Of a stretch of 64,000 nucleotides of DNA, positions 52,158 to 60,042 are shown piece by piece. The notes beneath the pieces are model-generated. The model ran no database searches, was not told the DNA's origin, and worked only from the letters and a program-made list of their open reading frames with translations. The translations under genes and the position numbers were made by a program. The stretch lies in NCBI GenBank assembly GCA_030645475.1, contig JAUSMA010000060.1, positions 310,001 to 374,000 on the forward strand, in the 5' to 3' direction. How positions within the stretch are numbered: the first letter of the stretch is position 1; the number at the start of each line of letters is the position of its first letter. The DNA is from Nitrospirota bacterium. GTDB lineage: Bacteria > Nitrospirota > Nitrospiria > Nitrospirales > Nitrospiraceae.

Positions 52158-53576
52158 CTAGGCCCATGCCTCCTGGTCACGAGAAAAGTCTGTCAAGAAT
52201 TCGAAAACATTCGATCGCGTCGAGTACGCGTTCTCTTGACAGTGGCTCACGCAGTTGTTAGGTTTTCGCTCACGAATGTCGGGATAGGTTGGCAGACCGA
52301 TATTTTCAGGCTGGCGTAGCTCAATGGCAGAGCAGCGGTTTTGTAAACCGCAGGTTGGGGGTTCAATTCCTCTCGCCAGCTCCACAAATTCCGCTGACAA
52401 ATCAACCCCTTTGCAGCTTACAGCACTTCTGCTCTCCCCCTTCAACTCAGCCAGTGTAACCGCGATTGTAACCGTCTGTTTCTCGAAATAGGCAGACAGC
52501 GACCGCGCAGCCTGTTCGAGGTCCTTCTCGTTGACGATGTTGTACCGATCAAAGACACTCCTGGTCTTATGACCGGATATTGCCATCGCCACCTTTTCAG
52601 GCACTCCGGCGCGTACCATGTTCCGTACGGCAGTGCGTCTGAAATCATGAGGGATCTTGCCCTTCCAGACCTTCCGCCCTTTCGTGGCATCCTTCTCCAT
52701 CTGTCCAAGTCCCACTGCCTCACAAGCCTTTCTCCACGAGTGCAGGAGGGTATGGAGTCGAATCCCGCCTCGATGACAGATCCAGGGACAATCCGGCCAC
52801 TTCAGGTCGCAGCGACTTTTCCATGTCTGAAGAACCCGATACAGATCACCGGTCAGATAGAGAACGCGGGGCGTATTGGTCTTGGTATCCTGCGCTTGAA
52901 GGAAGAGTTTGCCTTCCGTCCAGTTAATCTGACGCCACTGAAGAGAGGAGACTTCGCCCATCCTCATGCCGCTGTAGTAAGCAAGACTGACGGCGACTTG
53001 TGCGTAATCGGGTAACACGCCCCTGAGAGCAAGGAAATCTTCATGTTCGAAGAACCCTGATCGGATGTTATGCTCTTTCAACTGTGGAATATGGGGAATC
53101 CGAGCCACAAGCTGCGGTGTTTGCTCAAACCCCAACCTAAACATTCTCTTGAGGTTTCCAAGCTCGCGATTAATCGTACCGTCGGCCGCTCCAGAACTCT
53201 GACGCTTGACGATGTAAGCTTTCACTCGCTCGGTCGTGATTCTGACCGCACGCATCTTCCCGAAAAACGGCTTGAGATGAAGCAGATATTCGCCGATGCG
53301 GCGCAGCGTCTTTCGTTTATTCAGCTGGTAGTCCTGCTTCACTAGGTCCGCGAGGTCTTCGAACTTGGTTCGCTCAACCTTTGGTCCACGATACAGGCCT
53401 TTCGCAACGTCCCCTTCCCTCTCCTTGAGGAGCCTCTTGGCTTCTTCTCTCTCGAATGTCTTTGTACTTTCCTGAATCGGCCGGCCTTCAATGTAGTACT
53501 TGATCCAGTACGGGCCGACCTCGGTCAACTTACGCGATGCAGGTTCTCTCTGCTTCCTGCGGTAGATCATGCCCAT
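52158..53576 (-). CDS. int: Tyrosine recombinase (integrase) of the element
   Basis: The protein has 472 residues from ATG 53576, with GGAGG 6 bases upstream; it overlaps the excisionase gene by 47 bases. The SAM-like N-terminal domain covers about residues 55-165. The catalytic domain shows Arg in YYSGMRMGEVSSLQW, Lys in DTKTNTPRVLYL, H-x-x-R in PHDFRRTAVRNMVRAGV, His in ISGHKTRSVF and Tyr in DRYNI. The end, FVELARGIEPPTCGLQNRCS, is the antisense reading of the tRNA-Thr, so the last 60 residues are coded by host DNA in the integrated state. Phage-type integrases of this kind use tRNA 3' ends as attB. Confidence 0.93.
   Translation of the reverse strand: MGMIYRRKQREPASRKLTEVGPYWIKYYIEGRPIQESTKTFEREEAKRLLKEREGDVAKGLYRGPKVERTKFEDLADLVKQDYQLNKRKTLRRIGEYLLHLKPFFGKMRAVRITTERVKAYIVKRQSSGAADGTINRELGNLKRMFRLGFEQTPQLVARIPHIPQLKEHNIRSGFFEHEDFLALRGVLPDYAQVAVSLAYYSGMRMGEVSSLQWRQINWTEGKLFLQAQDTKTNTPRVLYLTGDLYRVLQTWKSRCDLKWPDCPWICHRGGIRLHTLLHSWRKACEAVGLGQMEKDATKGRKVWKGKIPHDFRRTAVRNMVRAGVPEKVAMAISGHKTRSVFDRYNIVNEKDLEQAARSLSAYFEKQTVTIAVTLAELKGESRSAVSCKGVDLSAEFVELARGIEPPTCGLQNRCSAIELRQPENIGLPTYPDIRERKPNNCVSHCQENAYSTRSNVFEFLTDFSRDQEAWA
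52310..52384 (+). tRNA. tRNA-Thr (anticodon TGT)
   Basis: Seventy-five bases fold as a full cloverleaf: acceptor GCTGGCG with CGCCAGC, D arm around 52319-52331, anticodon stem GCGGT/ACCGC enclosing the loop TTTGTAA with anticodon TGT, T arm with GGTTCAATTCC. The discriminator is T and CCA is encoded (52382-52384). It is the integration site of the element that begins inside its 3' half; the element carries a 3' end that restores an intact gene. Confidence 0.93.
52339..52387. repeat. attL core direct repeat
   Basis: Forty-nine bases from the TTTT of the anticodon loop through CCACAA are identical to 63343-63391. After one mismatch, TTCCGCTGAC is also shared. The match then fades but continues (18 of 25) to 52423. 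Confidence 0.9.
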
Positions 53577-53766
53577 CCCCAACCTCCATTTTGTGTTTCT
53601 CGATGAACCGATCCATGTCCACCACATCGACCATGACGCGTCGCCCCTGCCGGACTTGCGGAAGATGCCCTTCCCAAATCAAGTGACGTATCGCCCAGGG
53701 GCTTCTGCCGAGATATTTCCCGGCCTCCTTCACGCTGTACAACCGCTTACTAACTTGTTCGCTCAT
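53530..53766 (-). CDS. Excisionase-like HTH protein
   Basis: The protein has 78 residues and contains a MerR/excisionase-type winged helix-turn-helix: LYSVKEAGKYLGRSPWAIRHLIWEGHLPQVRQGRRVMVDVVDMDRFIEKH has the order of DNA-binding helix, turn and beta-wing seen in helix-turn-helix family 17 proteins. It precedes and overlaps int, the usual layout for directionality factors that promote excision. It probably bends DNA at the att arms and could also regulate int. GGGAGG lies upstream of the ATG. Confidence 0.82.
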   Translation of the reverse strand: MSEQVSKRLYSVKEAGKYLGRSPWAIRHLIWEGHLPQVRQGRRVMVDVVDMDRFIEKHKMEVGDGHDLPQEAERTCIA

Positions 53767-53784
53767 CTAAATCACCTCCCTCCC

Positions 53785-54045
53785 TTATTGTGAATCTGTA
53801 GCTTCTGCTCCCAAATCAGCCAATCGATCTGCACGTTTCCTGAGCAGCTGGACTGCTTTGCGCCCAATGGTGTCGACGGCAATCTTCATGGCTCCCACGT
53901 TACCCTCCAGAATCATGTCCATGATGACGGCAGCCCGTACATACTCGGAGACTGAAAGGCTTTGCTTCTTGGCGCATTGCTCAATCAACTTTCGCTCCTC
54001 GGGCGTGACCTTGAACTGCATGAGCTCTGTGCGTGATGGTCCCAT
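53785..54045 (-). CDS. Ribbon-helix-helix/MobC-like DNA-binding protein
   Basis: The protein has 86 residues from ATG 54045; the ATG at 54057 overlaps the GGAGG ribosome site. The N-terminal part, ELMQFKVTPEERKLIEQCAKKQ then LSVSEYVRAAV, has the beta-strand and two helices of a ribbon-helix-helix fold. This is seen in MobC-like mobilisation proteins and in antitoxin-like regulators. The C-terminus is helical and basic. It may bind the operator repeats 23-95 bases upstream and so regulate itself with xis and int. A role in transfer of the element is possible but not shown. Confidence 0.65.
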   Translation of the reverse strand: MGPSRTELMQFKVTPEERKLIEQCAKKQSLSVSEYVRAAVIMDMILEGNVGAMKIAVDTIGRKAVQLLRKRADRLADLGAEATDSQ

Positions 54046-54067
54046 TATCTCCTCCATTGGAATACGT

Positions 54068-54140
54068 GTGGTATTAGCGCGAATATAGTATTACTCGCGG
54101 TATTATCTGTCAAGAGGGAGCTTTGCGTGTGCGGGTGGTA
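54068..54140 (-). promoter_or_regulatory. Sigma-70 promoter with GGTATT operator repeats
   Basis: On the minus strand TTGACA (54113-54108) and TACTAT (54090-54085) are 17 bases apart, a near-ideal promoter for the 54045 gene. GGTATT occurs in direct orientation near 54070, 54098 and 54135, flanking and overlapping the promoter. This suggests repression, perhaps by the ribbon-helix-helix protein. Confidence 0.65.
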
Positions 54141-54370
54141 TTGGAACTATCGGGCCAGGGGTGGTGAGTAACGCTGCAAATCTATAACGTGTGAAATAAC
54201 CGGACGACAAAAAGCGCAGCTTTGTTGACGGCCCAGTTGTTTGACTGGTTAGTGTTTTCCAAACACTTCATCCATCACAGAGTAGAACGTAGGTTCTGTG
54301 GCTGAGGGCATAACGTTTGCCTAAACAACAGGCCCCAGCCCGCAAGGTGGCTATCCCCTTCATGAAAGGG

Positions 54371-54748
54371 TTAGGTGCCATTTGGAACGTAGATGAACAT
54401 GAAATATGCACAGATAGGCCACCCAACAAATGCACTCATGCTAAGGGCCATTGAACCAACGATCTGTTCGACGAAAAATCCGAGCATAGACGCCAAGATG
54501 CCAATGATAAAAATGACGATAGGTGCCCACCAGACAACATGCCAACCGTAGGAGACCAAATACGCGAGACCTGTGAGCATGCCAAGAAACGCCGAGATGT
54601 TAAGCGCCAAAGCGAAGCCCTGACTCGAACCGCGGAAGTTCTTGGCGTGCAGCTGCTGGCAGAACACGAAGATACCAAAGAGACAGAAGAATCCGATGGA
54701 TGGCCAGGACAGTGCTTGTATTGGCGGTTGGTCTCCTCGTGATCGCAC
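54371..54748 (-). CDS. Small membrane protein of the element, unknown
   Basis: The protein has up to 125 residues from a GTG start; the exact start is uncertain. It has four predicted transmembrane helices: about residues 17-34 (IGFFCLFGIFVFCQQL), 45-65, 72-93 (VVWWAPIVIFIIGILASMLGF) and 103-120. No family is recognised. It lies downstream of the large unknown cargo genes and upstream of the xis-int control region, all in the same direction. A superinfection or envelope role is possible, but nothing in the sequence proves it. Confidence 0.5.
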   Translation of the reverse strand: MRSRGDQPPIQALSWPSIGFFCLFGIFVFCQQLHAKNFRGSSQGFALALNISAFLGMLTGLAYLVSYGWHVVWWAPIVIFIIGILASMLGFFVEQIVGSMALSMSAFVGWPICAYFMFIYVPNGT

Positions 54749-54893
54749 CTACCATCGCGGTGAACTTGCTCGACGGTCTGGGCTCACCCATTTCTAACGT
54801 AATCGTAGGCATGGGAGCGAGATAAAGTAAAGCAAGCCCGTTCATCTTAGATCAGCTCGTGCAGTTTCGCCCGTCGCCGAACAAACATTATGA

Positions 54894-55751
54894 TCAACAT
54901 CCAGAAATGGAGCCGGCCACGCCTTGCCTGCTAAAGTGCACAATGCTTTTCCCATATGCCCAAGTGTCCAAGTAGTCTGTAAATGGATCCTTCTGACGAC
55001 CATCCGGGCTCCCCAGGAGTCTTGTCACCTCCGTTGGTGTCATCCCAGGCGTGATATGCCGACAAGCCTTCTGAGAGCTAGACTGTACTCGCTCCTGAAT
55101 CTGCCGGGCGAGCCGACTCAATTCTTGTTCGCTCGCGTCGAGCTTGGCATCTGTCTCTTTGAATTGGTCCACCAAAGACCTGCTTGGCGCTGACCGACTG
55201 GTGGGCGTGCTAATCGACTGGATTTTCGCATTAATCTGCTGCAACATCTGCTCGACCTGCCGTTGCTGCTGATCCAATTTTGTGGCTTTCTCGCCAAGTG
55301 CTTGTTGGATGACTGCCAGTTCCTTCCGTGACTGCTCTATGGCCTGCTCCTGGGCTTGACTCTGCGCTTTAAGACGGCCTTGAATACCCACCAGCTTGGA
55401 TGCGGGGACTCGCAAGAGCCGATACACCGTCACGGTGCCATCCGCGTTCGGCTCCTCAAAGGTCATTTGCGTCTCAATCACGAGCCCCTGAGCTTCGAGG
55501 CTGGTGATCTGTGCAAAATTCATCAGCTCAACCTTGCCCTGTTCAAACGCCTGCCGTCGGCCTTCTTCAACCGTCCGTGCCCTTGACGCCACCCCCACTA
55601 CGAACAGCTCTTCTCCTTCGATGAAGGATGATTTCTCAGTCCAAAATGGACGAGCATCTTTGGCTGCCAACGCAAGAGAAGTGGACAGGAGAATCCCTAT
55701 TAGTACGAATCCTACAACGGAAATGACTTGGCACGTCTTCTGCTGACTCAT
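54894..55751 (-). CDS. Secreted coiled-coil protein with BamE/SmpA-like C-terminus
   Basis: The protein has 285 residues. A signal peptide (residues 1-29, ending ALAAKD) is followed by an LPP20/SIMPL-like region with ELFVVGVASRARTVEEGRRQAFEQGKVEL. Residues about 115-225 are a long coiled coil. Residues 235-285 match a BamE/SmpA-type unit: ITPGMTPTEVTRLLGSPDGRQ and a WAYGKS end. It should sit in the periplasm or on the outer membrane. It may be cargo for envelope interaction. Neighbours are unknown proteins on the same strand. Confidence 0.55.
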   Translation of the reverse strand: MSQQKTCQVISVVGFVLIGILLSTSLALAAKDARPFWTEKSSFIEGEELFVVGVASRARTVEEGRRQAFEQGKVELMNFAQITSLEAQGLVIETQMTFEEPNADGTVTVYRLLRVPASKLVGIQGRLKAQSQAQEQAIEQSRKELAVIQQALGEKATKLDQQQRQVEQMLQQINAKIQSISTPTSRSAPSRSLVDQFKETDAKLDASEQELSRLARQIQERVQSSSQKACRHITPGMTPTEVTRLLGSPDGRQKDPFTDYLDTWAYGKSIVHFSRQGVAGSISGC

Positions 55752-55886
55752 AGAGTGGATTCTCCGAATTGTTGAGATGCCAGTTTCCTGCCCTGGCTTG
55801 ATGACGCCGCGCGGCCACTAAGATTATCTCTCCCATGGCAGGTATGGGCAAGTTAGCGATATGTGGGGCCTCAGGGGGAAGATGGC

Positions 55887-56981
55887 TCAGTATGTTTTCC
55901 AAACTAAAGTACCTTCCGTCTGTGGTTGGGCGACAGCATCCGGTGCCCGATCGATTCGAAACCTACCCCCCTCGAAAAAGGTGAGTAGAGTCTCGACCTG
56001 ATGGAACACCGGTAGCATTCTCTTGTCGGTGGAAATGCTACACGCCGCCCTGAGTATCCTGCCTAAATCGCGGGCTTCGTGATCAGATATCTCACAGGGC
56101 CTGAGGTTTAATCCGATCATCCCGGAGCCATTTTCGGTGGGCTGCAGGCCCTTCGCGACCCATCCATTTTGCATCGACGACAAAAACAGGGATGTCATCA
56201 TGGCGCCGACAACGACCAGCTTGTCGCTGCCCCTGGAAAGTAGCCAGCGAATTCCGCCCGTTCCCGCGTTGATGTAGACCGTATTGTCGTTTGGCTCAGA
56301 TGTGTCTGGAATCTCGATCCGCCAACCGAATAGCCGGCGCAGATCGTTCTCGACCAGCCTGCATATGGTTAGCGACTCTCCCGACGACAACTTCATAGGC
56401 GGTGAATTTTGGAGCATGTCGCAGACATTCTTCTCCCACGCTTCCCGGCTCCAACCGGACGTAATCGCGGACACCAGTTTTGCGATCGTCCCGAGACACG
56501 CTTTTGTCGCCAAGTCCGGGAGCAGCGAGGGGACGTACCGTTGCATCCTTTCCACGACCCTGGCCTGGAACTGCTTGTCATTCCACGCCCTGGTCAGGTG
56601 CTCCTTCATTTCGAAGTTACGGTCAGTCGGGATTTGCTTTTCAGTCGATTTTAAAATCCGCCTAACAGCGAAGAAACAAGCATTTTTCAAGTCACGCATT
56701 TCGCTCTCGTTTTGTGGGTGGCGTAACTCCGCTATGAGAGCGTTGAGTGTTTTATGCGAACGAGATCTGGCTTCCAGATTGATATCATCAACGAGAGCAG
56801 GCACCACCGTGTCAGCTATCACCCGCGCCCATGCCCTTCTTTCTTCCACTTCCGAAGCCGACAAGCCATCGATCAGCATTTTTAGATATTTGTCCTGTGC
56901 TTGGTCGAATTGCACCGCAAGCTTTTCAAGATCGACCTGCTTACCTTTTTCATTCCGAAAAAAACTACTCAGAAAGCTCAT
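55887..56981 (-). CDS. Cargo protein of unknown function (364 aa)
   Basis: The protein has 364 residues. It is largely helical with a charged start (FRNEKGKQVDLEKLAVQFDQAQDKYLK). It lacks a signal peptide and strong transmembrane segments, so it is probably cytoplasmic. Notable stretches are EVEERRAWARVIADTVVPALVDDI, then TGGIRWLLSRGSDKLVVVGAMMTSLFLSSM and RDLGRILRAACSISTDKRMLPVFHQVETLLTF. No named domain is recognised. It lies in the element upstream of the secreted coiled-coil protein. Its composition looks poorer in GC than the host. Confidence 0.5.
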   Translation of the reverse strand: MSFLSSFFRNEKGKQVDLEKLAVQFDQAQDKYLKMLIDGLSASEVEERRAWARVIADTVVPALVDDINLEARSRSHKTLNALIAELRHPQNESEMRDLKNACFFAVRRILKSTEKQIPTDRNFEMKEHLTRAWNDKQFQARVVERMQRYVPSLLPDLATKACLGTIAKLVSAITSGWSREAWEKNVCDMLQNSPPMKLSSGESLTICRLVENDLRRLFGWRIEIPDTSEPNDNTVYINAGTGGIRWLLSRGSDKLVVVGAMMTSLFLSSMQNGWVAKGLQPTENGSGMIGLNLRPCEISDHEARDLGRILRAACSISTDKRMLPVFHQVETLLTFFEGGRFRIDRAPDAVAQPQTEGTLVWKTY

Positions 56982-57029
56982 ACTATTCCTCCTCCATATT
57001 CGTGAGAAACGGTCTACGGGAACAACAAG

Positions 57030-57263
57030 TTAGGCTCTTGGATTCCGAATTTTCGATTGGATGTCTTCATCGCTCTGAAGCCACCCGTGAACCCTTTGCC
57101 ATTTGTCACCGCTGCATCGGAACGAAAGCAGATACGACTTGTCCTGCTGCAGCCAGCCAAAAAAGATCTGCATAGCATAGACAGAGTAAGTGCTGCGTTG
57201 GTTGGACCAAGCGCGCCATTCGGCGATGATCAATTGTTCTGCTTCCGCGACGGTGTGCAGCAT
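57030..57263 (-). CDS. Small cargo protein, unknown (77 aa)
   Basis: The protein has 77 residues. It is rich in aromatic residues: EWRAWSNQRSTYSVYAMQIFFGWLQ, then SYLLSFRCSGDKWQRVHGWLQ. The ribosome site is weak and no signal peptide is present. The pattern, with a repeated W-x-x-Q and an acidic tail, suggests a small folded domain and not a chance frame. No family is recognised. It lies 48 bases upstream of the 364-aa gene, on the same strand, so the two may be co-transcribed. Confidence 0.45.
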   Translation of the reverse strand: MLHTVAEAEQLIIAEWRAWSNQRSTYSVYAMQIFFGWLQQDKSYLLSFRCSGDKWQRVHGWLQSDEDIQSKIRNPRA

Positions 57264-57295
57264 GGTTTAAGTCCCATCAAATGATTAGTTAAAGG

Positions 57296-57694
57296 TCATG
57301 AAAACCAATCCTTCTTTATACCCAAGCTTTTGCGAAAATCTGGATTAGAGTTGGCGAAATACGACACTCTCATAACAATGAGATTGAACACGTCGAATAC
57401 TTGTTCGTCATTCAGTGAAACGCCAGCTTGAGTAGCCATATCCTTTATGGCTTGGATAGCGTCACTGAAGATATCGCCTAGGTCCGTTTTAGCGATGTGG
57501 GGGCCAGCCCAGTTGATACCGGGATAGGCCAGCGTAAAAGCATCAACCTGTAGGCGAAATTCTGTTGGAAAATGCTCGTAGGTGCCGCGTATAGCGTGCA
57601 CCAATGCGTCTTCGTTTAGTGATTTGATTTGGCTCTCAACCAACTTGGGCAGTGTTGTCCCACGATACTGCTGAGCGAGGCCTTGAAGGTTCAT
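57296..57694 (-). CDS. Cargo protein of unknown function (132 aa)
   Basis: The protein has 132 residues, probably cytoplasmic and helical. It has no transmembrane segment. Sequence landmarks are LAQQYRGTTLPKLVESQIKSLN, RGTYEHFPTEFRLQVDAFTLAYPGINW and SLNDEQVFDVFNLIVMRVSYF. The AT content is high for the window, a sign of foreign origin. No domain is recognised. It lies between two other unknown genes in one direction. Confidence 0.5.
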   Translation of the reverse strand: MNLQGLAQQYRGTTLPKLVESQIKSLNEDALVHAIRGTYEHFPTEFRLQVDAFTLAYPGINWAGPHIAKTDLGDIFSDAIQAIKDMATQAGVSLNDEQVFDVFNLIVMRVSYFANSNPDFRKSLGIKKDWFS

Positions 57695-57751
57695 GCTTTT
57701 CTCCCTATGTGCATTAAGTCCTATCGTTCAAGCTGGTAAAGCATGGCAGCG

Positions 57752-58378
57752 TCACGTCCTTTCCAACGGCCAACTCTCTATAGCTTGCTTGGCCCGCTTG
57801 ATTCTGTTGTGCAACCTCAAGGCCGTGGAGAAGTAGTATAGGTACGGATTGAGAATCACTTTGCCAAACTCGTATTCGGAGATTTCTAATATGGTGTCAT
57901 TGACCAGATAGTAGAACTTGTCGCCATCCTCGATGGCCTCAGCCCAGTAATGGCAATCGTCGTCGGGCGGAGTCGAATCCGCCTCATCGCGTCCCAACCG
58001 GTGATCAAGGCGGTTCTGCAACCTCAATGCGTCCGGTTGGAGAAGCCCGATCCTAATGCGAATCACTTTCATGGTCACCCCTTCCTTACACAAGGCCCGA
58101 TGCAACAAGTCGAAGCTATCTCCATGTCCGGCTTGGAGAGCAAGGAGATGACCTTCCTGACGGGATGAGGGTTCAGGCATGATCAGGACGGCCACGCAAT
58201 GTCCGTGTGCCGCGTGTTGAAAAAATGCCTCCTCATCGTGAGCAAGATACACATCCCGATTGCACTCCCTGCAGTGGCGACGATCTGGGGCGTTGGTAGC
58301 CGCAAGCCGGCTCCAGAGTTGCGGACATGTGTAGCTCAGCAGGCAACGGATATTGGCTTCCTGGTTCCAACTCATCAT
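57752..58378 (-). CDS. Zinc-ribbon-like cargo protein (about 208 aa)
   Basis: The protein has about 208 residues starting MMSWNQEANIRCLLSYTCPQLW. The four cysteines in CPQLW, RHCRECNRDV and GHCVAVLI form a compact cysteine-rich motif that could hold zinc, as in a family of small uncharacterised bacterial proteins. The C-terminal half (KFYYLVNDTILEISEYEFGKVILN) is not recognised. A 15-codon frame (58422-58375) overlaps both the preceding stop (ATGA) and this start, suggesting coupled translation. The function is unknown. Confidence 0.5.
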   Translation of the reverse strand: MMSWNQEANIRCLLSYTCPQLWSRLAATNAPDRRHCRECNRDVYLAHDEEAFFQHAAHGHCVAVLIMPEPSSRQEGHLLALQAGHGDSFDLLHRALCKEGVTMKVIRIRIGLLQPDALRLQNRLDHRLGRDEADSTPPDDDCHYWAEAIEDGDKFYYLVNDTILEISEYEFGKVILNPYLYYFSTALRLHNRIKRAKQAIESWPLERT

Positions 58379-58418
58379 GGCAACTCGCGGCAGCATAGAG
58401 ATCCGTATTCAATGAAAC

Positions 58419-58721
58419 TCATAGCGACTCCTCTTTCTTTGCAATTGCTGCCTGACTCTCACAATCAGCAGTCGGCATCCCCAGCAGTTGGAACACTCTA
58501 TCCATGGTCTGCGTCAACTTTCCGAAATTCTCTGCATACCACTGGTCCAGGTTCGACTCAGGCGCCTGCTCCAACTGTTCAACCAGCGCCTCTATTTGTG
58601 TGGCCACTTGTTGCTGTGTTTGCGCGGCGATTCTCCCCTGCGCTGGAGCCTTAGCATCCGTTCTTCGATGCCGTTCGGGAGATCCCTTTGAGTTTTGTAC
58701 AGTCTGCTTTGATGTGGCCAT
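58419..58721 (-). CDS. Small helical cargo protein (100 aa)
   Basis: The protein has 100 residues. The first 35 residues are basic, Ser- and Gln-rich and probably disordered. The next 40 (VATQIEALVEQLEQAPESNL) are helical. It lacks membrane segments. It follows metK by 83 bases and its stop overlaps the mini-ORF at 58422, so it likely belongs to the metK transcript. No family is recognised; it could be a small regulatory or scaffold protein. Confidence 0.45.
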   Translation of the reverse strand: MATSKQTVQNSKGSPERHRRTDAKAPAQGRIAAQTQQQVATQIEALVEQLEQAPESNLDQWYAENFGKLTQTMDRVFQLLGMPTADCESQAAIAKKEESL

Positions 58722-58803
58722 TTGTTACCTCCGTATGAATATTCTTTCCAACTATTCTCACGTGTGCGTGTCTTCTGTTCTGTATCAGCGATGTCTCATC
58801 GAA

Positions 58804-59949
58804 CTAGACGTATCTTTGCTCCCACGGCAATTCAGATTTCCCAAAATGCCCGTAGTTCGTCGTCTGCCGATAAATCGGTCGGTTGAGGTCAAACCGTTCA
58901 ATGATGGCGCCAGGCCGGAAATCGAATCCTTTCACGAAGTCTGCCGCGACATTGTCATCCCCGGTTCCGAAGGTGTCCACCTTGACTGAGACTGGTTGTG
59001 CAACGCCGATGGCATACGCCACTTGCACTTCGGCTTTTCGCGCCAAGCCCTCTTGGACCACCTGACGGGCCACATAACGGCAGAAGTAGGCTCCGCTGCG
59101 GTCGACCTTCGAGGGATCTTTCCCACTGAAGGCTCCTCCCCCGTGCCGGCCAGCTCCCCCATAGGTGTCCACAATGATCTTTCGCCCCGTCACTCCACAG
59201 TCGATCGATGGGCCGCCATGTACAAAGCTCCCTGTGGGATTGACCATGACGTGAATGCTCTGGTGATGCCAGGTGCCCAGTATGCGAGGGATTAACTGGT
59301 GTGCGACATAGGCGTGAATGGTGTCTTGTCCGACCTCCGCTCGGTGCTGGGTCGAGACGAGGATGTCCGTCACGCGTGTGGGCGTGTTGCCTTCATAGAG
59401 GACCGAGACTTGGGTCTTGGCATCGGGGCAAAGCCAGGGCACAGTCCCTCCGTGGCGATCATCAGCCAATCCTTGCGCCAAGCGGTGGGCGAGCAAAATA
59501 GGCAACGGCATCAACTCCGGTGTCTCGTCGGTGGCGAAGCCAAACATGATGCCTTGATCGCCCGCGCCTTGCTCACCCTTGTCTTTCGTAACTCCCTGCG
59601 CGATCTCTGGTGACTGTTTGGAGATAATTTGCAGAACACGAATATGATCAGCGTTGAACGATTCAGTGGTATCTGTATAGCCGATCGCTCGAATGGCTTG
59701 GCGGGCGATTTTCTCGTGATCCACGGTGGCCAGTGAGGTAATCTCGCCCGCCAGCACGACGAGATCGCTCTTGCAGAGAACCTCGCAGGCCACTCGGCTG
59801 GAAGGGTCCTCGGTGAGATAGGCATCCAAGATCGAGTCTGCGATAAAATCACAAACCTTATCGGGATGGCCTTCGGCAACAGATTCTGAGGTGAAGATCG
59901 CCGTCGTGTCGCGGCTGATTCTCAGATGAGCCAAGTTCTTGATGGGCAC
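58804..59949 (-). CDS. metK: Divergent S-adenosylmethionine synthetase
   Basis: The protein has 381 residues from a GTG start, with AAGGAGG 5 bases upstream. It makes SAM from methionine and ATP. Signatures are TSESVAEGHPDKVCDFIADSI, GAGDQGIMFGFATDETPELMP and GGAGRHGGGAFSGKDPSKVDRS, the phosphate- and metal-binding loops. Some positions are unusual: NPTGSFVHGG replaces NPTGRFVIGG and GGPSIDCGVTGRK replaces the common GGPxGDxGLTGRK. It is borne on the mobile element behind a SAM riboswitch and terminator, so it is shut off by its product. The host probably has its own metK; this one may supply SAM for cargo or replace the host enzyme. Confidence 0.93.
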   Translation of the reverse strand: MPIKNLAHLRISRDTTAIFTSESVAEGHPDKVCDFIADSILDAYLTEDPSSRVACEVLCKSDLVVLAGEITSLATVDHEKIARQAIRAIGYTDTTESFNADHIRVLQIISKQSPEIAQGVTKDKGEQGAGDQGIMFGFATDETPELMPLPILLAHRLAQGLADDRHGGTVPWLCPDAKTQVSVLYEGNTPTRVTDILVSTQHRAEVGQDTIHAYVAHQLIPRILGTWHHQSIHVMVNPTGSFVHGGPSIDCGVTGRKIIVDTYGGAGRHGGGAFSGKDPSKVDRSGAYFCRYVARQVVQEGLARKAEVQVAYAIGVAQPVSVKVDTFGTGDDNVAADFVKGFDFRPGAIIERFDLNRPIYRQTTNYGHFGKSELPWEQRYV

Positions 59950-60014
59950 TACAACCTCCTTGTGTGAATGAGAAGGAGGGTTCTGGCACCCAGCGGAGGA
60001 CGATATGAGGGTAG

Positions 60015-60042
60015 AAATAAAAAACCCCTCGAATTGAGGGGT
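60015..60042 (-). terminator. Intrinsic terminator of the SAM riboswitch
   Basis: On the minus strand ACCCCTC (60042-60036) and GAGGGGT (60030-60024) pair around AATTC, followed by a run of T. It lies between the aptamer and the metK start (59949), so it can stop transcription when SAM is bound. Confidence 0.8.
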
